From the NCBI GenBank assembly GCA_002390705.1, contig DGQA01000048.1:1-5160 (forward strand): 5,160 nt of DNA. The letters run 5' to 3'. Positions 1-5,160 of the stretch are shown in pieces. The notes below the pieces were generated by a model. The model was given only the letters and a program-made list of their open reading frames with translations. It made no database searches and was not told the DNA's origin. Within the stretch, counting starts at the first letter, position 1, and each line of letters opens with the position of its first letter. The DNA comes from Actinobacteria bacterium UBA4426. Lineage in GTDB: Bacteria; Actinomycetota; Actinomycetes; S36-B12. A program made the position numbers and the translations under genes.

Positions 1-197
1 ACTCCGCAGTACATGCACAGCGAGTAGTCGATGTCAAAAGAGTCAAGAACATTGACTTTCTTGGGGCGTCGCGCACCTTCTTCGGTGACCTCAACAGTGT
101 GCGAATCAAGGTTGATGCACCAAGCTGGGCATTCGCGCACGCACAACATGCATGAAGTGCACTTGTCTTCAATCAATGCAATAAATGAATGTTTCAC
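1..197 (-). CDS. nuoI: NADH-quinone oxidoreductase subunit I-like ferredoxin subunit (second, divergent copy), partial
   Basis: This is the 5' part of a gene that runs off the left edge; 65 codons are visible. The product is a NuoI-type 8Fe ferredoxin subunit, which in complex I passes electrons through clusters N6a and N6b to N2 in NuoB. The first cluster motif is complete: Cys13, Cys16, Cys19 and Cys23 in CxxCxxCxxxCP spacing. The second motif begins at Cys61 and Cys64 (CMYCG) and is cut by the window edge. The sequence around the first motif (RECPAWC, then NVLD..DIDYSLCMYCG) resembles the second NuoI of Streptomyces-like actinobacteria, from memory. The GTG start shares four bases with the nuoC stop (GTGA), implying translational coupling. 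A GGAG lies 14 bases upstream, rather far. The frame is open upstream as far as a stop at 263-261, but the only other start seen there is a TTG at 209, too close to the GGAG. With the GTG start the protein has only 12 residues before the first cysteine, whereas most NuoI proteins carry a longer leader. Confidence 0.92.
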   Translation of the reverse strand, partial: MKHSFIALIEDKCTSCMLCVRECPAWCINLDSHTVEVTEEGARRPKKVNVLDSFDIDYSLCMYCG

Positions 198-691
198 GGC
201 GTGAGCCAATTCTCCGGGACACCCGGTGGCCGCTGCCTTCGTCGCGACACATTCCCCACCTTACGCCCGTCTTCTCTGATTTCGGGTTCAGCTCCGCCCG
301 GCCATGGGGTCAGCACCCTCGCCGCGAGAACTGCTGACTTGCGCAGCGGTGGTCTGCCTAATCCTTCGTGTCGCAACAAAGGTCTGGTATCACCGCCCGT
401 AAATGTGATGCCATACATTTCTGCGCACTCTCTCTCGTACCAACTTGAGGCAGGTGCGAGGTCTTCGATGCTAGCCAATTCACTTTTTACTTGAGTAAAT
501 ATTATCCGGGAATCAGACAGATCCGGCTTTGCCAGATGGGCAACAACTTCACAGTCCGACTCGCCGTCAATATTCTCGCGGTCCACACCCGTGAGAAAGT
601 CAAAATAGAAAAAACCGGAATCGATCAACTCACTTACCTTGATGCGCCACTGGTCAGGTTCGACCTGCTGCCACGTGAATTCAAGATTCAT
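194..691 (-). CDS. nuoC: NADH-quinone oxidoreductase subunit C-like protein (second, divergent copy)
   Basis: The product has 165 residues and belongs to the NuoC (30 kDa subunit) family, a hydrophilic, cofactor-free subunit that packs against NuoD and NuoB in the connecting arm of complex I. The family core is visible: FDFLTGVDR at residues 30-38, the signature WYERECAEMYGI at 84-95, and the region ending in PLRK at 115-118. After this comes a roughly 45-residue tail with TPWPG (128-132), an RRRQRPPGVP stretch (150-159) and a Trp near the end. A similar WPG...PPGVP tail occurs in the second NuoC of Streptomyces-like actinobacteria, from memory, and not in E. coli-type NuoC. The ATG directly abuts the nuoB TAG stop. 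A GAGG at 703-700 lies 8 bases upstream, which supports the start. The 3' end overlaps nuoI by 4 bases. The N-terminus is short. Family assignment is firm; placement in a second complex I-like set rests on sequence character and on the second set's position outside the classical operon. Confidence 0.92.
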   Translation of the reverse strand: MNLEFTWQQVEPDQWRIKVSELIDSGFFYFDFLTGVDRENIDGESDCEVVAHLAKPDLSDSRIIFTQVKSELASIEDLAPASSWYERECAEMYGITFTGGDTRPLLRHEGLGRPPLRKSAVLAARVLTPWPGGAEPEIREDGRKVGNVSRRRQRPPGVPENWLTP

Positions 692-1090
692 CTAGGCATC
701 CTCGGAGCAAGCCAGGTCTCGAATGGCTTGAATAAATGCATCCGGGCGAGGTGGGCAACCTGCAACATAGGTTGCCACTTCCACAAACTGGTCAATCCCT
801 TTTGACACCGGGGGCGAGTCCCAATACGGGCCACCACTGGTTGCACAAGCACCAAAAGACATGACTTTCACACCGGGGTGAGCCCGAATCAGTTGCATAA
901 CACTAGGAACGAGTGCGTCAGTCACTGTTCCTGCAATCACAATCACACTTGTCGAGGCACCCACCTCGCTTGACTCAACCAAATCACCACTGCCCAAGGC
1001 CGCCTGCAACTCTATTGTGCAGCAGGCCAGAGCCGCGCTGACAATCTCCACACCCACACGTGGCTCAGAAGTTAAGGCGTAGCGGGGCAC
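692..1090 (-). CDS. nuoB: NADH-quinone oxidoreductase subunit B-like [4Fe-4S] protein (second, divergent, short copy)
   Basis: The product has 132 residues and belongs to the NuoB/PSST family, which carries the terminal cluster N2 that reduces quinone. All four expected cluster ligands are present: the tandem Cys23-Cys24 (ALACCTIEL), Cys82 (FGACATSGG) and Cys112 (GCPPRP). The tandem Cys pair argues for complex I rather than a group 4 NiFe-hydrogenase small subunit. GGPYWDSPPVSKGIDQ at 86-101 resembles the second NuoB of Streptomyces-like actinobacteria, from memory. Two things are odd. The N-terminus has only 22 residues before the Cys pair. The stretch between the Cys pair and AGTV (53-56) is shorter than usual and lacks the conserved Arg-containing PR(Q)xD loop found near the quinone site. 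The GTG start is supported by a TAGGA 8 bases upstream, and no other start lies between it and the upstream in-frame stop at 1117-1115. nuoC follows with no gap. A reduced or altered role in quinone reduction is possible but is inference. Confidence 0.9.
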   Translation of the reverse strand: MPRYALTSEPRVGVEIVSAALACCTIELQAALGSGDLVESSEVGASTSVIVIAGTVTDALVPSVMQLIRAHPGVKVMSFGACATSGGPYWDSPPVSKGIDQFVEVATYVAGCPPRPDAFIQAIRDLACSEDA

Positions 1091-1098
1091 GACTAAAA

Positions 1099-1103
1099 TC
1101 CTA
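1099..1103 (-). promoter_or_regulatory. Ribosome binding site of nuoB
   Basis: TAGGA on the minus strand, 8 bases before the GTG at 1090-1088. It is modest in strength, but it decides the start, because the short open stretch upstream (to the stop at 1117-1115) contains no other ATG, GTG or TTG codon. Confidence 0.5.
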
Positions 1104-1202
1104 TCTCGCTTGACTCACGCCTATCTCCGCAGTCTCTGCCCCCGTGCACTCGCAATAGCGACTTTTTCTGCACACACGCGCAGTCACGATACAAAGAGCA
1201 GA

Positions 1203-1244
1203 GGTAGCAACTCGATTACCTTGCCACCAGAAAACGTGGCTACC
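1203..1244. repeat. Nested inverted repeats
   Basis: GGTAGC at 1203-1208 is exactly complementary to GCTACC at 1239-1244 (6-base arms, 30 bases apart). Inside lies a tighter hairpin, GCCAC at 1223-1227 with GTGGC at 1236-1240, around an 8-base loop. The two pairings share bases 1239-1240, so they compete with each other. No T-run follows on either strand, so this is not a standard intrinsic terminator. It may be a structured leader or chance. Confidence 0.35.
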
Positions 1245-1485
1245 CGTTTCCGCTATCCACACTGTCTCCATCGCTATCTTTATCTTCTGGTTCCGGTACA
1301 AAGCAAGCTGGGCACATGCCCCAATGCTAATGCGCGGGATGAGACCAGTCCTCAGCCCATGCGCATCCGTAGCACCCTCCCGCCAATGCGACCTTATTTG
1401 CTCTGTGACTTGCAGCTTCACAAAGCCACCCAATGAATACTCCACAAAAAACATCTATTTTCTCAAATATGCGAGCACCATGCAT
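1240..1485 (-). pseudogene. Possible small cysteine-rich (zinc-ribbon-like) frame interrupted by an amber codon
   Basis: An ATG at 1485 opens a frame of 52 codons ending in TAG at 1329-1327. The same frame stays open for a further 28 codons, to a TAG at 1242-1240. Read across the amber codon, it has two Cys-x2-Cys pairs (positions 38/41, GCYGC, and 58/61, CPAC) separated by 16 residues, which is zinc-ribbon spacing, followed by an acidic tail rich in Asp, Ser and Gly (residues 65-81). I do not recognise the protein. There is no good ribosome binding site before the ATG, and the frame overlaps another open frame on the same strand. It may be a decayed gene or chance; confidence is low. Confidence 0.15.
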
Positions 1486-1525
1486 AAAACCCGACGAGAC
1501 AGCTACAAGAAACTTTGCTGGAGCC

Positions 1526-2512
1526 TTAGCCCGTGCGAGTCACCACGTAGTCACACAACGCGATTAACGTCTCTTTTGCCCCAATATCAGGCAGTGGTTC
1601 AAGGGTTCGTCGCGCTTCATCGGCCCAACGACAAGCTTCAAGCCGGGCTTCATTCAGGCTCGAATGTTTACGCAGCAGCTCCAAGGCCACCGCGTGTTCT
1701 GCAGGATCAGGCAGTGGGCGTGAGAGCAACTCACGCAGTTGAGCGTCCTCTGGGTGCGCCTGAGTCAGGGCGATCAACCCGGCCAGCGTCGGTATTCCCT
1801 CCCGTAAATCCGTCCCTGGGATCTTGCCCGACTGTTCGGACATGGAAGTGATGTCCACGATGTCATCAGCCAATTGAAAAGCAACACCAATTTGCTCACC
1901 GAACTTAGTCAGTGTGTCAATCACCTCTTCGTCACAACCGCTGAGCATGGACCCGAATCGCCCCGAGGTGGCTATGAGTGAGCCAGTTTTTTCTGACAAG
2001 ACTGACAGGTGATGCTTAACCGGGTCTTCACCATCTAACGGGCCCACAGTCTCCTTGATTTGCCCGGTGCACAGCCGCTCAAATGTCTCGGCCTGAATTC
2101 GCACAGCATCGGGTCCAAGACCAGCCAAAATTTGCGATGCGCGCGCAAAAAGGAAGTCCCCGGTGAGAATCGCAACCGTGTTGTCCCAGCGGGCATTCGC
2201 GCTAGTCGCACCCCGCCGCATGGTGGCTTCATCCATGACGTCGTCGTGATACAGGGTCGCGAGATGTGTGAGTTCAACCACTACCGCTGCCGGTATTACT
2301 TCAGGTGATTTTGGATCTCCGAATTCGGCTGCCAGTAGTACCAACAGTGGGCGAAAGCGTTTGCCGCCAGCAACAACAAGATGACGCGAAGTCTCCGAAA
2401 CGAAAGGGTACTCACTGCGCGTGGACTCCAGGAGTGCCTTTTCTACCAGCGCGAGTTCAGAACTGATGTGCTCCTCAAAATCCGGATCACTGGCGTGGAA
2501 GATCCGATTCAT
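1526..2512 (-). CDS. Long-chain trans-polyprenyl diphosphate synthase (probable menaquinone side-chain synthase)
   Basis: The product has 328 residues, the usual length for this all-helical cytoplasmic family, which condenses isopentenyl diphosphate onto an allylic diphosphate. Visible motifs in order are GGKRFRP at 49-55 (substrate diphosphate binding), the first Asp-rich motif DDVMD at 90-94 followed by RRG at 99-101, the KTG region around 175-177, the second Asp-rich motif DDIVD at 216-220, and GTDLREGIPT at 233-242. The residues just before the first Asp-rich motif (Ala85, Thr86) are small, with no bulky aromatic at the fifth position upstream. In this family that favours long products (about C30 or more) over C15 or C20. 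The gene starts 12 bases after nuoN, so it is probably co-transcribed with it. Synthases beside nuoN in actinobacteria are generally assigned to menaquinone side-chain synthesis, which fits because menaquinone is the complex I electron acceptor there. The ribosome binding site is weak (AGG about 15 bases upstream), suggesting dependence on read-through from nuoN. Exact chain length cannot be read from the sequence. Confidence 0.93.
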   Translation of the reverse strand: MNRIFHASDPDFEEHISSELALVEKALLESTRSEYPFVSETSRHLVVAGGKRFRPLLVLLAAEFGDPKSPEVIPAAVVVELTHLATLYHDDVMDEATMRRGATSANARWDNTVAILTGDFLFARASQILAGLGPDAVRIQAETFERLCTGQIKETVGPLDGEDPVKHHLSVLSEKTGSLIATSGRFGSMLSGCDEEVIDTLTKFGEQIGVAFQLADDIVDITSMSEQSGKIPGTDLREGIPTLAGLIALTQAHPEDAQLRELLSRPLPDPAEHAVALELLRKHSSLNEARLEACRWADEARRTLEPLPDIGAKETLIALCDYVVTRTG

Positions 2513-2524
2513 GTTCTGAGGCTA

Positions 2525-4060
2525 CTACCTGATGAATATTCCGGCATTGCTTAACAGATCCAATAAGGGCTGCGGGATTATCCCCAGCACCAATGTTGCG
2601 GTGGCCGTGGCAGCGACCGTGATGGTGGTCAGGATCGAAGGAATGGCCACCGAGGCCGTGTTCTCATTAGGCGCGGAGAAGAACATGACCACGATCACCC
2701 GAACGTAGAAGAACGCGGCGATAATGCTCGCAATGACCGCAGCAATCACCAGCCAAGTATCACCTTCAGCTATTGCAGCCGCAAAGACACCAAACTTGAT
2801 CACGAACCCGCTGGTGAGGGGAATACCCGCCAGAGACAACATGAAGATCGCCATAACCGCGCCCAACACGGGGGACTTCTTGCCAAGTCCAGCCCATTTG
2901 GACAGATGCGTCGCCTCACCGGAGGAATCGCGCACCATGGAGATAACTGCCAAGGTGCCGACAGTAACCACACCATAGGCAATGAGATAAAACATTACCG
3001 CTGCGATACCGGCAGGGCTTGCCGCGACAACGCCCACCAGAATAAAACCAGATTGCGCTACGGCCGAATACGCCAGCATCCGTTTGACATCACTTTGGGT
3101 CAGTGCAATCAATGACCCAACAAGCATGCTCAGGATCGCAACAGTCCACAAGATGACTTCCCAGTCCCATTGAATTCCGGAAAACGCAACATACAGCAAA
3201 CGCATCATGGCCCCAAAAGCCGCGACCTTGACCGTGGCACCCATGAATGCGGTAATTGGGGTCGGTGCACCTTGATATACATCCGGAGTCCATTGGTGAA
3301 ATGGAACGGCGCCCACTTTAAAGAACAATCCAACCAGCAACATGGCCATACCGATCACGATCAAAAGTGTTTCGCTCGTGGTCGATGCCAGTGAATCGTG
3401 GATGACAGGTAACGAGATGGAGCCAGCAAATCCATACACCAACCCCGCACCAAAAATAAAAAATGCGGATGAAAATGCTCCCAGCACAAAGTATTTGAGT
3501 GAGGCTTCTTGCGAAAGTAGTCGGCGTCGGCGAGCCATGCCGACCATGAGGTAGAGCGGCAGTGACATCACCTCGAGTGCCACAAACATGAACAGCAGGT
3601 CGTTGGCAACGACAAATATGAGCATGCCAAAGACTGCAAATAGGAACAGTGTCCACACTTCCGTTTGGAAGTAGCCGCGTGCTGAAAACTCGCGTTCGTC
3701 AACCGACCCTGGTAGGGCTGATGCACTCGGCGCGAATGCATCTCCCAGGCTGTCCAAGGAGCGCTCGGCAATGAGGAAGGCGCTCAGAAGCGAGAGGAGC
3801 AGAATCGTTCCCATCAGGACCACACCGGGGCCGTCAATCGCAACCGCCCCACCGACGGTAATTGTACGAAGGTTGTGGTTGATCATCAAAACGATAAATG
3901 CGCCGATCAAAGAGAAGAACGTCAGCATTAACTGGATTTGCCGACGAAGGAAACGTGGCAGAAAGGTTTCGGCTAGGACCGACAACAGCGCGGCGATTCC
4001 GACAATCAGAATCGGCGAAATGGCTACGTAGTCGATCTCCGGAGCGGTAAAGGTATTCAC
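2525..4060 (-). CDS. nuoN: NADH-quinone oxidoreductase subunit N
   Basis: The product has 511 residues and is a polytopic inner-membrane protein of the antiporter-like NuoL/M/N family. It is one of the proton-translocating channels of complex I, next to NuoK and NuoM. Key charged residues of the channel are all present: Glu163 in the TMH5 motif (ALEVMSLP, 161-168), Lys248 (FFKVGAVPFHQWTPD), Lys278 in TATVK-like context (GATVKVAAFG), and Lys422 (FVIKFGVF). VYQGAPTP at 261-268 is a NuoN signature. A loop of about 35 residues at 100-134, rich in Ser, Pro and Ala, separates early helices, as in other actinobacterial NuoN proteins. The GTG start overlaps the nuoM TGA stop (GTGA) and has a strong AAGGAGG six bases upstream. 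The gene ends in two tandem TAG stops (2527-2522). As the last nuo gene of the classical order, it marks the end of the main operon before the polyprenyl synthase. Identification is firm. Confidence 0.97.
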   Translation of the reverse strand: MNTFTAPEIDYVAISPILIVGIAALLSVLAETFLPRFLRRQIQLMLTFFSLIGAFIVLMINHNLRTITVGGAVAIDGPGVVLMGTILLLSLLSAFLIAERSLDSLGDAFAPSASALPGSVDEREFSARGYFQTEVWTLFLFAVFGMLIFVVANDLLFMFVALEVMSLPLYLMVGMARRRRLLSQEASLKYFVLGAFSSAFFIFGAGLVYGFAGSISLPVIHDSLASTTSETLLIVIGMAMLLVGLFFKVGAVPFHQWTPDVYQGAPTPITAFMGATVKVAAFGAMMRLLYVAFSGIQWDWEVILWTVAILSMLVGSLIALTQSDVKRMLAYSAVAQSGFILVGVVAASPAGIAAVMFYLIAYGVVTVGTLAVISMVRDSSGEATHLSKWAGLGKKSPVLGAVMAIFMLSLAGIPLTSGFVIKFGVFAAAIAEGDTWLVIAAVIASIIAAFFYVRVIVVMFFSAPNENTASVAIPSILTTITVAATATATLVLGIIPQPLLDLLSNAGIFIR

Positions 4061-5160
4061 TCCGATCCTCCTTCGCTCGTGACCGATTCACCCAAGATCG
4101 GGAAGGTGACCTCCGGGTCACTCACACCCACAGTGGTCATGACCCGGTCAACTGCTGGGTTGATCACATTGAGTAATGGGGCCGGGAAAACTCCGAGCAC
4201 GATGATGAGCAGGGCAATGGGTGCCAGGGCCGTAATCTCGCGTCCGTTCAGATCCTTCATGCCTTCGCAATCGGGGTTCAGTGGCCCGGTCATGCTCTTT
4301 TGATACACCCGCAAGACATATGCCGCGGTAATCACAATGCCCACGGTTGCGACAGCGCCCAGCCACATGTACTGCTGGAAAGCTCCCAGCAAGACAAGGA
4401 ACTCGCCGATGAAGGACACCATGCCTGGTAGGGCCAAACTCGAAAGCGCTGCGATCAAAAAGAAGCCAGCGAGAACCGGGGCCACCTTGTTCACGCCACC
4501 AAATGAGGAGAGTTGAGAAGACCCACCCCGACGCGTCATGAGGTAGCCCGCGACAATGAACAATCCCGCCGTGCTCAAGCCGTGGGCCACCATGTAGACC
4601 ATGGAGCCGGTGTGACCCGCCGAAGTGAACACGAAAATACCCAAGGCAATAAAGCCAAAGTGGGAGATTGACGAGTAGGCAAAAAGCCGCCGCAGATCGG
4701 TTTGCTTCAGGGCCACAAATGCGCCATAGAAAATTCCGATTACCGCGATTGAGATCACAGCCGGTGCGTAGAAAATGCTGGCCGCCGGGAAAATTTCCAA
4801 GCAGTAGCGAATCATGCCGAAAGTTCCCACCTTATCCAGGACGCCAATCAACAAGACCGAGGTTCCGGGCTGGGCTTGGCCGGCTGCATCGGGCAACCAA
4901 GTATGAAATGGCCATAGTGGCGCTTTGATGGCGAAAGCAAAGAAAAACCCAAGGAATAGCAGTTTTTGGACATCTGGATCGATATCGAGACCCACCAGAG
5001 TCGTAAAGTCAAATGTTCCCGTACCCGTTATCTGAGCCGAAACGACGTAGAGGCCAATCAGAGAGGCCAACATGAACAAGCCACCCACCAGGCTGTAAAT
5101 CAGGAACTTGACGGCCGCGTAGGAGCGTTGAGGGCCACCGTAACGACCGATCATGAAGTA
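4057..5160 (-). CDS. nuoM: NADH-quinone oxidoreductase subunit M, C-terminal part
   Basis: The 5' end is off the right edge; 367 codons remain, about the last 70% of a normal NuoM. The product is an antiporter-like membrane subunit of complex I that moves protons. Visible channel residues are a Lys at 4926-4924 (FAFAIKAPLWPFHTWLPDA, the TMH7 Lys), a Lys at 4833-4831 (GVLDKVGTFG, the TMH8 Lys), a His in MVAHGLSTAG (TMH11 region), and a Glu at 4404-4402 (SFIGEFLVLLG, the TMH12 Glu). The TMH5 Glu would lie upstream of the window. The ISHFGF and MTGPLNP segments and the AAGQAQPGTSV variant after WLPDA match actinobacterial NuoM, from memory. The protein ends in an acidic tail. The stop overlaps the nuoN start by four bases. 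The internal ATG at 5154 is not the start: the frame continues upstream (Tyr-Phe) to the edge, in line with the family sequence. Confidence 0.97.
   Translation of the reverse strand, partial: YFMIGRYGGPQRSYAAVKFLIYSLVGGLFMLASLIGLYVVSAQITGTGTFDFTTLVGLDIDPDVQKLLFLGFFFAFAIKAPLWPFHTWLPDAAGQAQPGTSVLLIGVLDKVGTFGMIRYCLEIFPAASIFYAPAVISIAVIGIFYGAFVALKQTDLRRLFAYSSISHFGFIALGIFVFTSAGHTGSMVYMVAHGLSTAGLFIVAGYLMTRRGGSSQLSSFGGVNKVAPVLAGFFLIAALSSLALPGMVSFIGEFLVLLGAFQQYMWLGAVATVGIVITAAYVLRVYQKSMTGPLNPDCEGMKDLNGREITALAPIALLIIVLGVFPAPLLNVINPAVDRVMTTVGVSDPEVTFPILGESVTSEGGSE
4067..4073 (-). promoter_or_regulatory. Strong Shine-Dalgarno site of nuoN
   Basis: AAGGAGG on the minus strand, six bases before the nuoN GTG. 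It lies inside the last codons of nuoM, where it encodes part of the Ser-Glu-Gly-Gly-Ser-Glu tail. It supports GTG at 4060 as the true start and allows fresh initiation in addition to coupling from nuoM. Confidence 0.85.

Larger units (their letters stand above)
1091..1525. other. 435-base region without a convincing gene
   Basis: This stretch separates the polyprenyl synthase stop from the nuoB start and is the only long gap in the window. No frame on either strand gives a protein that I recognise, and no tRNA fold is evident. The longest minus-strand frame (1454-1101, 117 codons) uses several ATA, AGG and AGA codons and shows no domain. The region holds nested inverted repeats at 1203-1244 and an amber-interrupted cysteine-rich frame at 1485-1240, both listed separately. 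It is the natural place for a transcription stop after the first operon or a promoter for the nuoB-C-I set, but I see no strong terminator hairpin and no clear -35/-10 pair. It could also be the remains of a lost gene. Confidence 0.6.

Noticed and set aside
189..805. Plus-strand open frames opposite nuoC and nuoB
   Set aside because: They are antisense to genes with clear family motifs; their translations look random.
692..1090. Group 4 NiFe-hydrogenase small subunit as an alternative to NuoB
   Set aside because: The tandem Cys pair and the GCPPRP context match complex I NuoB, and the neighbour is a NuoC with no hydrogenase large subunit signature in view.
1101..1454. 117-codon minus-strand open frame ending 10 bases before nuoB
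   Set aside because: No recognisable domain, several codons unlike those of the neighbouring genes (ATA, AGG, AGA), no membrane segments as a NuoA would need, and no ribosome binding site at the ATG.
1480..1515. Possible promoter (TTGTAG ... TATGCA, about 16-base spacing) reading toward nuoB
   Set aside because: Both boxes match the consensus poorly, and similar matches occur by chance in AT-richer spacers; not listed as a feature.
1500..1520. Possible intrinsic terminator after the polyprenyl synthase (CAGC/GCTG arms with an AAG/CTT inner stem)
   Set aside because: The stem is short and bulged on the minus strand, AT-rich inside, and the nearest T-run is only four bases and about 10 bases away.
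1324..1851. 175-codon plus-strand open frame
   Set aside because: More than half of it is antisense to the well-supported polyprenyl synthase, and the translation shows no family features.
4057..5154. ATG at 5154 as the start of nuoM
   Set aside because: The frame stays open to the window edge, and the residues before the Met fit the NuoM family, so the gene continues off the right end.

Overview
The window reads as part of an actinobacterial (Actinomycetota) chromosome. All convincing genes lie on the minus strand, so they are transcribed from right to left. The assignment rests on remembered family resemblance. NuoM and NuoN look like the actinobacterial type, a long-chain polyprenyl diphosphate synthase follows nuoN directly, and the NuoB, NuoC and NuoI copies at the left resemble the second, divergent complex I gene set known from Streptomyces-like actinobacteria. 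Base composition is near 50% GC by eye, low for that phylum, which would suit a small-genome aquatic actinobacterium; this last point is inference only.

Right part (5160 to 2525): the 3' portion of nuoM, then complete nuoN. These are antiporter-like membrane subunits of proton-pumping NADH-quinone oxidoreductase (complex I) and form the end of a classical nuo operon. They overlap by a GTGA junction. Next (2512 to 1526), after a 12-base gap, comes a trans-polyprenyl diphosphate synthase that probably makes the menaquinone side chain, so quinone supply sits beside the enzyme that uses the quinone.

Middle (1525 to 1091): 435 bases with no convincing gene. They hold nested inverted repeats and a short reading frame with a zinc-ribbon-like cysteine pattern that is cut by an amber codon.

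Left part (1090 to 1): a second, tightly packed set of complex I-like genes in the order nuoB, nuoC, nuoI, the last running off the left edge. They encode hydrophilic connecting-module subunits that carry cluster N2 (NuoB) and two [4Fe-4S] clusters (NuoI). nuoB and nuoC abut with no spacer, and nuoC and nuoI overlap by 4 bases. The set is reduced: no nuoD or nuoH lies between nuoC and nuoI, NuoB is short and lacks a normally conserved Arg-containing loop, and NuoI lacks the usual N-terminal leader. This compact B-C-I module is the most unusual part of the window.
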